Source of the DNA: Dipteris shenzhenensis
Taxonomy: Eukaryota > Polypodiophyta > Polypodiopsida > Gleicheniales
Assembly (NCBI GenBank): GCA_047967505.1
Contig: CM106540.1
Direction: 5' to 3' (one strand)
DNA length: 64,000 bases
Positions 10,301 to 21,620 of the stretch are shown piece after piece (positions within the stretch are counted from its first letter, which is position 1; each line of letters begins with the position of its first letter). Below the pieces are notes generated by a model. It searched no databases. It saw nothing but the letters and a program-made list of their open reading frames with translations, and was not told the origin of the DNA. The position numbers were made by a program, and so were the translations under genes.

Positions 10301-11626
10301 TTAATAGGGTGTAGCCTTTAGAATCAATTTGCTGGCCTCTACTGCTTTCATTTTAGGGGGAGGTCTTCCTGCCATCAAGTACCCAATGATATCTCCACAC
10401 CACTTTAGAACAGCATCTATTTGAAAAAGTGTGGCATCTGGTAAGTCATCTTCTATTCCAGTGGCTTCTTCTCCTGACTTGACTCGAGACATGTGATCAA
10501 CAATGTAGAGTTGTGCACCTTTGCGAACCACTATTTTGAAGTTGAATTCTTGAAGCAAGAGGAGCCATCTAGTTATTCTTCCTATTGTACATGGACGGTT
10601 CACAAGATAAAGCAATGCTTGATGGTCGATGTAGAAGGCAAAATCATTTGCCAGTAGATAGTGCTGAAATTTCTTTACACTATACACCATTGCTAGGGCT
10701 TCTCTTTCTGTGGTGGTATAGTTGATCTCTACATCATTGAGTTGTCGACTGGCAAAGTAGAATGGGTAGTCTTTCTTATGTTCACCAGTTTGACAAAGCA
10801 CACTCCCAATTGCATACTTCAATCCATCAGTATGAACATGAAAATCAATATCCCAATTGGGAGATATAAGGATGGGTGTTGTGATTAGGCGCCACTTTAA
10901 ATGCTCAAAGGCTTGGTCGCACTCTTCGGTCCATAAGAATTCCACTAATAATTTGTTAAGTGGTCTAGCTATCATGGCATATCGCAATATAAACCTTCTA
11001 AAATAGCGACTTTGATTTTGTCCATGTCAGTTGCAATCCCATGTTGAGAGACGATGTGTCCCAAAACAACTCCGTGGGTGACCATGAACTGGCATTTTGT
11101 TGGATTTAGGGAGATGCCATACTCCCTGCATTTGATTAGTACTGCTTCAAGCCATTTGAAGTGGTCTTTTTTGTTTGAATGGATGCACAAATCATCCAAT
11201 AACACCTGTAAAGACTTATTCAGAAATGACTTGAAAGTTGAACATGACTTGCTGGAATGTGGCTGGGGCATTACAAAGGCTGAATGGCATGACTCTATAT
11301 GCAAAAATACCCCATTCTGTAGCAAATGCTAGTTTTGATTGGTCTTTAGGAGCGATTTGCACTTGGTTATAGCCACTGAAGCTATCCAAGAAGCTATATA
11401 TTTCAGTGCCTTCCACCTTTTCCAACACTGTTTCTATTAAGGGTAGAGGATAGTGATCCCTAATTGTGGTGGCATTCACATTTTTTAAGTTTACGCATAT
11501 TCTAAGCTTCTTGTTGCATTTAAGCACAATGACTATGGGTGAAACCCAATCAGTGTGCTCTATCTCGTAGATGAATCTGGCATCTAGGAGTTTTTCCAAC
11601 TCGTCCCATAAACCATGGTGCCACAC
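10301..11626 (-). pseudogene. gypsy reverse transcriptase and RNase H
   Basis: RT motifs in order on the minus strand are DHYPLPLIETVLEKVEG, SFLDSFSGYNQVQIAPKD, FAYRVMPFSLCNAPATFQ (frame 11626-11216) and then, after a frameshift, VLLDDLCIHS, the catalytic Asp pair (frame 11325-10972). RNase H follows (10987-10301) with FHVHTDGLKYAIGSVLCQ, the TTTEREALAMVYSVKKF block and YIDHQALLYL. The 228-codon RNase H frame is intact, but RT is split across frames, so no functional enzyme is made. Confidence 0.93.
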
Positions 11627-12719
11627 TTAGGATTTGTGTGATAAGGTCCACATACCTTAGGGTGAGCACCTTCCCTTATAGGTATCGTGTGTACTGCCAC
11701 TTCTGGTGAAATTCCTTTCATCTCTTTATATGACCATGCTAGGCAGTCACGGTATTCCATTAGGAGTGATTTGAGTTTGGTTTTATCTTCTTGACGAAGC
11801 TCTTTCCCAATGAAAACCAATTTTTCTTCCCCCCCTTCAAGGGCGAGGTTTATTGTGCATGTTTTTGCCGGTCCCTCATAGATTGGAGTTTCTCCAATGC
11901 TATCAATTTCTTGAACTTTAGATTCTCTTAGTGGTCTTGGCATTGCTATTGGTGCACTGCCACTTGTGTAATTCTTGAAGTATTCCGACACTTCTCGAAG
12001 ATCGGCCTCTGATGGTGTTGAACTAGCCTGACATGTGTCATTTGTATTGGGTGGCATAGTTGCATTTACTAATTTGTTAGGCTCTTCTTGACTTTATTTT
12101 CTTGAAGTCTCTTGATCAAGCTTCCATCCACACATGTGGCTTATATTTCCAAATCTTCTTACGTTGGGAATTATGGGGTAACTTTTCCACCGGTAAGGTG
12201 TTTCCAAGTAAGGGTTCATTTGCTGTGCATACTCCTTCCAATCCCTCAGTAGACCATTCAAGAGGTGGTGGTTCTAATTTTGAGGGAGCTATCTTTGCAA
12301 GGTACAATTCGATGATCCTTGTTTGGACTCGTTCGAATTCATTGAAGTGTTCAGCCTTGGCTTTTCTGTGATTTCCTCTAGCTTTCTTGCGGGATCTTCT
12401 GCTGTTATTCAACATTGGAGGTTCAACTTTTGGGAGCTCGACAGCCATTAGAGCATGCAGAATGGCTGTCATTATCAAAGATATGATCTGCAATTTTAGC
12501 ATTCTCAGCCTCAGTTTCAAGGTCCCAAAGAAAATCTGAGTTATCATTGGTATGGGTACCTTCTTCAGGTTCATTATCCCACTCGAGGTCAGCCATAAAG
12601 AATGGCATCTCTAGATCGATTGGTTCTTCATGTGTGAGTGGAGGATCTACCTGTAGTGCCTTAGCATCTATCTGTGAGAAGATGGGGTTTAATGAATTGC
12701 AGTTGTCGATGGTTGCCAA
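11584..12719 (-). pseudogene. protease-RT linker of the gypsy element
   Basis: Same-strand frames continue from protease towards RT. The 157-codon frame ending at 11584 carries LVFIGKELRQEDKTKLKSLL followed by YRDCLAWSYKEMKGISPEVA, the usual block just before RT in plant Ty3/gypsy polyproteins. Upstream frames (12719-12116) are acidic, then basic (NNSRRSRKKARGNHRKAKAE). They are shifted against each other, so they record a broken polyprotein. Confidence 0.75.
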
Positions 12720-12882
12720 TGTTTGTATCTAGTTATTGACATTGCTTTGTGAATCACCCGCTATGGCATGCTGCTGCAAGGGAGCTAATTTGCTTGAGAT
12801 TGTCATTGAAGATGTGTCATCCAATGCTCTAGGCACAATTGGTTTTATAGCTCCTATCCCCACATTCACCCTGACTGCGGTG

Positions 12883-13488
12883 TCACGATTTTGGATTGTC
12901 AGTCTCAGTCTCAGTTCCCCAGTCATGGACCCATAACCAAGGACGTCTTAGTAAGATTTGATAGGATTTTTTAGGGAGATCCAAGAGTGTGAATTGAAGG
13001 GAAAAGCGGACTCTTGCGATCTTTGTGGACATGCCATTTACTATTCCCAAGGGTTTAGCTCGTGAATCATCAGCAAGGTGTATGTTGAAATTAGCCTTTT
13101 GCATTGGTGGGAGACCCCATTCTTCATAGAGCTCCTTTGATAGGACATTTACACCTACTCCACCATCCACTATGGCTTGGACTTCATTATATGCCTTGTG
13201 GATCAAAGGCACAGTAATGTTGTGTATGTCATCTCTCTCACCCATCCGCACAGGGATGTCTTCAATGTCATTTATAGGTGAAGGGGGATTTGCGAGTTCA
13301 ATCCATCCTTTCAAACTCTCCCAAAGATTGGGACAATTTCGTAGGAGTATTCCGATGGGAATCGACACATGTTTACTCAGGATGCTAGAGAGTGCGGCTC
13401 CTTCAAGTTGACGTGGCGGTACATTATGTTGTGGAGTCTGTTGTTGAAATAGAGGCTCGAGTACAGTATCAATACTTTGTGGGGCCAA
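12883..13488 (-). pseudogene. gypsy retropepsin (aspartic protease)
   Basis: A 201-codon frame contains the retropepsin active-site region QAIVDGGVGVNVLSKELYEE, then LADDSRAKPLGIV, and the closing block SYQILLRRPWLWVHDWG. The family normally has D-T/S-G at the active site; here it reads D-G-G, a variant also met in plant gypsy elements as far as I recall. The enzyme cuts Gag-Pol into working parts. The frame itself is open, but its upstream and downstream partners are broken. Confidence 0.85.
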
Positions 13489-13699
13489 TGGATTGGGTCT
13501 TGAGCTTGTTTCTCAACCTCAAATTGAGCTTGTTTCTCAGCCTCAAATTGAGCTTGTTCCTTTGTACCCATTGTTGAAGTGCCTGAAAATGAGCCTTCTC
13601 CAACTCTGCATTTGGGTATGGAGCTTCTTTTATTTGAGGCTCAGGAGTTGATGTGGATGAGCTTGGTTGCTCATTGCTTGGCGGAGGTGGAGGCACTTG

Positions 13700-15200
13700 T
13701 GCCTTCTTTTTAAGAAGTTGCTTTGGTTGGATTGGAATGTTAGGGTCCTTGGTGGCCTCTTTCTATTGGCATGTAATTACATTTACAGGTTGTGATATTA
13801 CACTTGCCGGTGGACCCAGACTTTGATGGTCCACCCCAATGATGTCGATTAGGATGTCAGGCTTAACCTCTGCTTGTTCTGGGCCTTTATTTTTCATGGG
13901 ACAATCCATACAGGCATGTCCTATGCCACAATCTCTGCAGAGTGGTTGGAAAGTAGCAGGGCTACCATGATGAGGACACTCTACGATCCGTTGATTTTCA
14001 CCACAATCATGTAGCACTTGATTGGTGCTCGATATGTGTTGGGCCGTACTTGATTTGCATAAACTGGTATTAGACCCTCTACACCTTCTACATAGTACAC
14101 TAGGTACTCTATTTCATACTCAAATGACGAGTCGACTTCCTTGGCTTGTAATTGATGTATTGGAACTACCTCAAGAGCTGGATTTGGTGCTCTTGGATAT
14201 GGTCGTGGATCAGATTCCTGAGTAGTTGTGGGACTTATGTCCGAACGGGAATAGGATTTAGCCGTGGAGTTGGGGGTGATTATGCAAGTGCCGGTTGCCT
14301 ATACACTGGCATGGGTGCCGCTTGGTATTATTGAGGTCGAGGCGGGTTGTTGCGCATGTTAAAGATGCAACAATTTTCATCATGGCCGCCGACGATGCAA
14401 ATATGGCACCACGACCTCTACAGTGGATTTGCTTGTGCAGTGATCCTAGCTCTTAGGACGAGGCACTCATTTGCTGTATGATTGGCCATGCAGTGAGGAC
14501 ACCAAACATTTTCTCGCCGTGGATATGTTTGAGTTCGCGGCTCAGACAAGTGAAGTTTTTGTTCCATCGTCTGCATCATGTCTTCTTTCAGCTTTATGGT
14601 CATGGCCTCTAGGCGATCTTCATTTGATGTTTCAACAGTGGTCTTTGATTTGCCCTGTTTTGAGTGCTTATCTCGTGTACTAGATCTACGGTCATCACTA
14701 CTACTGAGTCGGTCATGCCATCCTCAATGTCAATGGCTGTTGCATGAGCAGCACTGAACGTTTCATAGCTCCTTATCTTTTTCATATCCTTTCAGATTTT
14801 CTTTCTTAGTCCTGCAATGAATCATGCCGTGAGGTACTTTGCATCTAGGCATGGGTCACATTTGGTGATTAATCTTTTCATCTTACCCAGGTACGTGCGT
14901 ACATCTTCTCAATGGCCTTGTTCAATCTTACTTAGTTGGAGAGCGGGATCATCTTGTAGCCTCTCCATTTGAAAGCATCGTTTAAATTATGTTTGAAGTA
15001 GGTCCCATGTGGCACGCTCTTCCACTAGAAGGTCTGGGTACCATTTGAATGCTTCATTAGTTAAGGCCATGGGAAACCAAGCCACCTTGGTTTCATGGGA
15101 TTGATCTCCACCTGTGCAGCATGCGGCATCAAAATGCTGGAGGAATCGGGTTGGGATCTCCCCTACCATTGCATTTGGGAAGTTTCAGTTTTCCCAAGGG
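13700..15200 (-). pseudogene. gypsy Gag with two CCHC zinc knuckles
   Basis: Gag forms the element's particle and binds its RNA. Minus-strand frame 15169-14987 carries the retrotransposon-gag core (PTRFLQHFDAAC, KVAWFPMALTNEAFKWY). Further on, two knuckles of spacing C-x2-C-x3-H-x4-C are seen: CPHCMANHTANEC near 14500 and CRDCGIGHACMDC near 13920. Frames between them are interrupted by stops, including TGA in former CGA-like positions. The start of gag is not certain; coding-like sequence reaches about 15.3 kb. Confidence 0.85.
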
Positions 15201-15520
15201 GTGCCTAACTTGAGTGTTATTATTTCTTCAATTAAAGAAATTGTCAGCCTCTTTATCGAGATCGATATCCCCATCATTGTCGCGATGGCGTCCAGCCATG
15301 TTTTGGCATGGAGGAGTCAAAGGGAGTGATTGAATTTCAGGGGGGGATTCGAGGTAGAGGATCGTCGGAGGCGATGGTTGCAGTGGAGTTTATTATCTCC
15401 AATCGTATCCCTATTTCTGTAAAATAAATGTGGAAGGTTTGGATTGTCCGATGATTTCCTAAAGCAATTTTTGTTTGTATACTCTGTCATTTTGGGTATG
15501 CTACCCAATTCTAAAATCAT

Positions 15521-16618
15521 TCAAGACTCTCATGAATATCTCATTTTTTGTCAAACCATCTCTATATGGTTGCAACACTTTTTTTGTGTGTGCTTGTACA
15601 TGTTTTTAACAAACTCAAGGGGTTTTCCTTCTCTTTATAAGATCTAAGATTTTGTGGTTGGACACTTGGTATAGGTCAACGCAAGTAATGAATAGTCCTC
15701 TAAAGCAATTTCCATGTTATGCATGATTAACAATATTCGATTTTTGCAAAATCACTTGTAATCTTCTTGATCCCAATTAATGATAATTGGTTGCAAGGAG
15801 TTGGCAATAAAGTTTTTGTTTATCTAATTTCTCATACGATAAAGTTGTGAGGGTTTTTCTTTTAATTGGAAGATGAAGGGCTACATGTACAGGAGTCTTA
15901 TTGATGTTGTAAGCTATTGAATGTTAGTAGAAGTGCCAAGGAAAATTTATAAAGTGTAGCAGCTCTAGTACTATTAATTGTAACAAGAATGACTTCTTAG
16001 TGCATGGTCTACCATGTTTAGTTGTGTTATCTTTTGTTCATTATGACATCAAAGAGCATCCTTTATTGGTAGTTTATCTTTCACCATGGTTCAAAGTATT
16101 TACTCTTTTTGAGGAATGGTTTTTGCAACTGTGCATGAGTGGGAGGAAGAGTCCATTTTTTAAAATTATGGGCAAGATCATGTGAGTTTTTGTATATTTG
16201 GAAGTCTTCTTTTGCATATAATTTGGTCTTTTTGTTTCCACCATCATTCCAATTTTTCTTAGCTATATATTATAGGTATATTTGGTTCCCTATCAATTTT
16301 TTGGACTTACAGTTACTATAACTATTAAAAGAGAGGGTTATTATTTGTCATTTCTCATGTGCGCCCCTACAAATTTTATACACATAATAGTGTTCTTCAT
16401 TAAATGCAAACAGATGATAGATGTTTTTAGGTCTTTCTTCTTGTTATATTTAATGTAGCATATTATTCATGTTTTTTAAAACATTTTTTTAATCCTTATT
16501 AATGGGGTTGAATACTTCGCATTTGTGTTTGGATTGAATAGGTTGCAAGGCAAAGGGTTAATGTTTCTGCTTGAATCTCTCACCACACTCAGAAATATTC
16601 TCAATGTGTGTTGTAAAA
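15521..16618. other. AT-rich stretch, no gene and no recognisable 5' LTR
   Basis: The 5' LTR and primer-binding site of the gypsy element should lie near here. No tRNA-complementary primer site next to a CA end was seen, and nothing repeats at the other side of the element. Confidence 0.5.
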
Positions 16619-16907
16619 GGGACTCTCTCTCTCATTTCGTATACAGATTTTAGGAAAAGATGTATAAGAGATATTCAGTATACGGATAGACATGGAAAAT
16701 AGTAAATCATATTTCATTTACTTTTCAAAAACATTCACTTCATACATTCTCTATTCTGGAAAAAGATCCTTCTCTCATAAATTGTGCGGATTACATATTT
16801 TCAGTTATTACAACCGATCTCCCAAAAGTTACACCCTTATGATTGTACCCTTTTGGATCATACATGATTTTTATCCTTATTTAGGTGGTCATTTTCCTAT
16901 GTTAACA
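16619..16907. repeat. left LTR-like repeat
   Basis: Shares with its partner CTCTCTCTCATTTCGTAT at the left, ATTTCATTTACTTTTCAAAA in the middle, and GGTGGTCATTTTCCTA followed by CGTTAACA/TGTTAACA at the right. Divergence is substantial, so the insertion is old. Confidence 0.75.
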
Positions 16908-17510
16908 TCTGGCACATCCTGGTAGCTAGAAATTCTTGGAATAAAATTCTTGACCAGAACCCATAAGAGCCTGATCAGATTTCTGCTATACTTCATCCTC
17001 TAACTATAATTAACCCCCTTTCTTGTGCAACATCTCACCAGGCCGAGACCATGTTGAAAAATAAATGGAAGGGCTTGGTGCAGTTACCTTCAAATGTGGC
17101 TATTAACTATAGTATAGAGTTTGAATACAATTCAAAAATGTGCCAAATAACAATAGTCACAACATTTTTCAAACTTTTTTGGGACATATTAATCCACATT
17201 CATGTGTCGTACTGGATTATATTTTAGACTGTTCCCCTGTTTCAGACTTCTCAAGAACATAAGGTTCCTCCTCCAGACTTTTGGAATTTGAATACATCAC
17301 CAATTGAATAATAGGTCTATGGATTGTCTCCGTGTGTCCATCATCAACAGTCGTAAACATAAATTCATCAATAAGGGAAAGGTTAACACAACTGTCCAGT
17401 AATTTTTTGAATTAAATCATGTAAATTTTGAGGAATGATAGCATCCATTCGTGTGTCTTGTTTGGGTATTGGTTCATGCTCAACGGGATCAGAAATACAT
17501 AAACCTTTGC

Positions 17511-18060
17511 TCATATCGAATCTACTCTTTGTCCTGCAATATTTGGTAAATCGATTGATTTGTTAGCAAAATCTAGTGATAGAAGAGTTCTAAAAGGAAA
17601 TCTTAACCTGGCCGAAGAAGTTCCTATTTCCCCAAAGCCTAGTGGGCTATCTCCCTCCATTAATGAGTCTGTCATCCCAAAACTCTCCATGATAGGGACT
17701 TTTGATCTCAAGTGATAGACTTATTTTTGCAATTCCTCCACCTGTTTTTTCAACAAGAAGTTTGTTATTGCTCCTTTCTGATAGTCCCAGGCCTGTATTA
17801 GTTGTTTTTCTAGATGGACTAGTCTCTTTTGGATTTGGCCCATAAACCCATCATGTACTCTGAGACTTGCACTTTCATAATTCCTACCTCTACATTTGGC
17901 ATGAAGGTGCCCATTATTTCAGTAACCTCATCTACCATGGTCTTCAGTTGTTCTTCTAGGGACATTGCTGAGGTTTGGTAGACATTGGGATACTTGAGAT
18001 CTATAGTAAACTGTCTGCTTGCTTACGACTGCCATTCTATCTTCAGTTTTCTGAATCTCC
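17511..18060 (-). pseudogene. gag-like frames between the two LTR-like repeats
   Basis: Minus-strand pieces read MSLEEQLKTMVDEVTEIMG, GQIQKRLVHLEKQLIQAW and FLLKKQVEELQ, then a 66-codon frame (17711-17511) with DSLMEGDSPLGFGEIG. The Glu/Leu/Lys heptads suggest a coiled coil such as begins some Gag proteins. The pieces are in different frames with stops between. No knuckle, protease or RT was found. Confidence 0.4.
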
Positions 18061-18189
18061 ATCAAATAGTGCTTGCAATTCCATTTGGTAGTTGTCCGCA
18101 TTGACAAATTTGTACAAGATCTACATCAGATGTTTGTTCGATGTCTCCGCTTTTCTGTTCCCTTATGGGTGAGAAGTCATAAGCTTTTT

Positions 18190-18474
18190 GGTCCCTCTCT
18201 CTCTCATTTCGTATTACAAAATTTTAGGAAAATATGATCATAGATATTTAGTATACAGTTTGCCATGGAAAAAAGTAAATCAAATTTCATTTACTTTTCA
18301 AAAACACACTTGATACATTCTCTATTACGAAGGAAGATCCTTCTCTCACACATCACATGGATTACATATTTTTAGTGACAACCGATCTCCAAACATTACA
18401 CTCTTACAATTGTACCCTTTCGGATCAGACATGCTTTTTCCAACTATCCGGGTGGTCATTTTCCTACGTTAACA
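18190..18474. repeat. right LTR-like repeat
   Basis: Partner of 16619-16907, same orientation. It begins at GTCCCTCTCTCTCTC and ends at TACGTTAACA. No target-site duplication could be recognised next to it. Confidence 0.75.
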
Positions 18475-18839
18475 ATCCTGCCATTCATGTAGTTGTAATT
18501 TGCTGCAAATGTGGCTAGGAAAAACACCATCTAAGTTTCATCTATTAATGCATTTTTTATACATTTTCTTTTATTAAGTCATCTTTCTTTTTTTTTTTGA
18601 TTCTTTAGTGGAAAGCTTACATCAAGATTTTATTGCAAGCATGCTTACTATAAAATTCTTATGCATGATGCCAATAAAGCAAATAATGGAGAATGTTAAC
18701 CCCAATTTAACATGGCCACTCGTGCAAAGTCAGTGAGTCTTTTGTGAATCTGTCATATAAATGGTGGTATGACCAAGGAAGAATAGATTAATTACTTTCC
18801 TTACATTTTGACAAAGACAGCATAGTGCTAGCTCAACCA

Positions 18840-20550
18840 ATCCCAATTAGTTACTTTGAGGATTGGTAGCAGATGTCCAGGCTTCTCTCAAACAGTTTAG
18901 ACATGAAACAAATGAAAAAGATGTCTGCACAAAGCTCAATGGTTTGAAACAAAAGGAAAATGAATCCATCCAGGACTTTGTATTAAGAATGCGAGCTCTT
19001 ATGATGAGCTTGTCACACTAGTAGAGATGATAAATAGCTTCATGCATGGTTGATCACAAGCTGCACTCAGATTGAGATGAGGTCTCTAGAAATTTGAGCT
19101 CAAGTAAAACATATGAAGAGTTGTTGATTTGAGCAACAGCATTGGAGAAAAGTGGACCTACCACCAAGAAGAAGTCGAAGGAAAAGGTGACAAAAGTGAT
19201 GAGGAAGATGCTTCTACAAAACCAAACAAATTGAAGTCTATAGTAAAGAAGCCTTTAAAAGAGAAGTTTTGAGAGAAACCTAGTCAGAAAGAAAATCTGT
19301 GTAACAAGGGTTCTCAGAAATGAATTTCGAACAAAATACTATGATGCTTGTACCGAATTTGGTCACAAGGAGTCCCATTGGTGGTATGAAAAGAAGAGGA
19401 TTATAGATCTGAACCAAGTGGAAATTGATACTAAGGCAAAGATGGATGCCAACCTGAGCAAGGGAAAGATAAAGGTAAAATGGCAAGGGCAAGAACCGAG
19501 ACCCATCACAAATTTGGGCCTACTTATGTGGAGAGAACCATACCAAGGATAAGTTACCATTATGGTAGAATAACCTCAATTTGCTCAAGAATAATGCAAA
19601 AAGATAGGAACTAGATCCTAGGTTTTGATCTATACTGGGGAAAATCCCAGGTTTAGTGGATGCTTATGCAGTTATTTGATCGCAAAAGCCGATAATGAGA
19701 AAGGCCTTTCACCACCATTGACGGGAGATGTTAATTGGAAGGCATAGAAAAAATTTGCATCTTGTATATCCAAAGAATTGAAGGGCAAAGTTACCAGCTA
19801 TCGACTTGTCCTCTAATCTGAGTATGAAGACACAGTTTGATACCTCAATTGAAGCTTCTACAAGGAAACCACAAAATGAACTGAGTTTTAATAAAGACCT
19901 AAGCCCAAAGATGGCTAAGGCATGGGAATTATTTTGCAATATCAAGATCAGCCTCACAGTCAATGAAATGTTGAAGATTGCCCCGTACTATAGAGAGTTC
20001 TTCCTGCACCAGCTCAAGTTGAGGAGAAGCCAATTAAAGAGCTGAATTCTCTTGCAACCATCCCGATCATTAATACTCAATGGTGGATGAATAAGTCTTG
20101 GTGATTACTGTGAAGATTAAGGAGCAGAACATTTCAAGTGAACAGTAGTTTTGGATGAAGAAGTCCTAGTGATTACCATGACAATCAAGAAGCAAGACAT
20201 TTCAAGTGATCATAAATGATGGTTTAGGACTTAGTATAATCTTAAAAGTTGTTATCAAATGACTTAAGCCCAATAAATTGAAGCCTTCTCCATTTCGAGT
20301 TTGCATGGCAGATCAACAACTAGTGGAACCACTAGGTATGCTTTCAGATATTTTTCTTACCATTGGTGCAGCGCATTATACTATTAGTCTACTAGTATTC
20401 CCAATGGAAGAGAAATCCTACCCGATATTACTAGGCAACCTTGGCTAAAAATCACCGAGGTATTGCATGATTAGGGATCCGAGTTGTCATGACTATCAAG
20501 AGCAGAGAAGTAAAAGTTCAATTCTAACTAATCTGAGCAAAATCCCAAGT
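18840..20550 (+). pseudogene. second Ty3/gypsy relic: gag and protease
   Basis: On the + strand, about 18880-19020 reads the gag core (LNGLKQKENESIQDFVLRMR, then ALMMSL). A nucleocapsid remnant near 19340-19390 reads ACTEFGHKESHWWYEKKRI, where the first and last knuckle cysteines are lost. A retropepsin remnant lies at about 20208-20450: NDGLGLSII where D-S/T-G is expected, then PSPFRVCMADQQLVEPLG and EEKSYPILLGNLG. Many stops and frameshifts; not functional. RT does not follow. It is a different lineage copy from the element at 5.7-15.3 kb and lies on the opposite strand. Confidence 0.8.
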
Positions 20551-20606
20551 AGTTGTAGACGAGATTAGTTTCTAGAAGACGTTGAAAGTAGAACTTCAAT
20601 TGAAAA

Positions 20607-21036
20607 GTGGGTGGATCCTTCATCCAATGTGCATCTCTACTAGTTGGCCTAGTATCAGTAGAAGTTAAGCTGGATAGTTTAGATGTGGATCAAAGCATGG
20701 CACAACTACTTGAAGCAAGTGCCAATCGATACAATGGGCTTCACCTATGGCAACCAGAGCCACCTATGCCACCATCTCTACCCAAGAAACTTGAGCCTCA
20801 GGAACAAGCAGCAATGCTCATCAACACTACTGAAGCTTTGTGTGCATCCTCTACTTCAACTCTATAGATGTAGTGATAAAGCCCAATTCTCAAACAAAGA
20901 ACAATCAATTCTGGGCTTCATAAGCGATGATCTAACAGTGGAATACCAACATTCGAGCAACATCTTGTGCAGGTGCCTAGTGAGTTGTGAGGACACAATG
21001 CAAGTTAAGCCAAGGAAAATGTTAACTCTAGGTTAA
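20607..21036 (+). pseudogene. continuation of the second gypsy relic
   Basis: Open pieces follow the protease on the same strand: a proline-rich stretch (LWQPEPPMPPSLPKKLEPQE) and then LTVEYQHSSN. In gypsy polyproteins a variable linker lies here before RT, which is missing. The assignment rests on position and strand only. Confidence 0.4.
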
Positions 21037-21333
21037 CACAGTGACTCACTTCAAGCTAGCTCGGGTTGAGACCACACAAGTGGGTAGAACTAGAATTTTG
21101 GCCACCACCAATAGGTAAACGGTGCGATCCCAAGTTACAAGGAAGGAAAAAGTCTAGGAGCATTGACAAACCAATCCCAGTTGGCGGTTTAGTAGATTTG
21201 AAGAAATGAATTAAGAAGGTGGAATAGCTCAACCGCATGATTCGAGTCTGTGGTCTTAGTATGTAGGAATTACTGGCGGTTGTAATAACGGGCTCTTTCT
21301 AATGCTAGTTCTAGTCTTGTTTTGTTGTGACTA

Positions 21334-21620
21334 GGTTAGAAGGATTGAGTCGAGTTGTCACCTCTCATAGAGTCTTGCCTTAGAGTGTTGGTCATTTGTA
21401 ATTCAGGTAGACCTCATTGAGGAATTCAGGTAACCCTCATTTGTAATTCGAGTAGAGCTCATTGTTTTGATGTGCTTAGGCTAGAATGATGAGTTGAGTT
21501 GTTATCTCTCACATAGTCTTGTGTCCGAGTGTTGGTTCTAGGGCTACGGTTGTTTGTAATTCAAGTAGACCTCATTAAGTAATACAAGTGTGTTTGCATT
21601 GCCATATTGTTCCTTTATAT
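21334..21620. repeat. ~145-bp tandem duplication with a repeated TTTGTAATTC motif
   Basis: GGTTAGAAGGATTGAGTCGAGTTGTCACCTCTCA at 21334 recurs, diverged, at 21479. TTTGTAATTCxAGTAGACCTCATT occurs three times (21396, 21440, 21555). It may be LTR or UTR sequence of the neighbouring relic. Confidence 0.65.

Larger units (their letters stand above)
5687..15300 (-). mobile_element. decayed Ty3/gypsy element with an extra 3' reading frame
   Basis: Minus-strand order is gag (about 15.2-13.7 kb), protease (13.49-12.88), linker, RT (11.63-10.98), RNase H (10.99-10.4) and integrase (10.3-9.13), then a further ~3 kb of same-strand frames ending at 5687. This gag-protease-RT-RNase H-integrase order defines Ty3/gypsy. 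Coding is broken by many stops and frameshifts. No LTR pair was found, so the true ends are unknown. The protease style (DGG site, ILLRRPWL block) and the frame after pol point to the non-chromovirus Tat/Athila side of the family, which is an inference. Confidence 0.85.
16619..18474 (-). mobile_element. small element bounded by ~285-bp direct repeats (LTR-like)
   Basis: Direct repeats 16619-16907 and 18190-18474 enclose about 1.28 kb. Both end in GTTAACA on the + strand, so a minus-strand reading begins TGTTAAC, as LTRs do. The inside has no pol domain, only minus-strand segments with coiled-coil-like composition. It fits a non-autonomous LTR element of the LARD/TRIM kind or an internally deleted one. 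Orientation is uncertain: TGGCACATCC two bases after 16907 would be a primer site if the element ran on the + strand. Confidence 0.55.

Noticed and set aside
4913-16600. LTR pair for the large gypsy element
   Set aside because: No matching TG...CA blocks, primer-binding site or target duplication could be found by eye on the two sides, so no LTRs were called.
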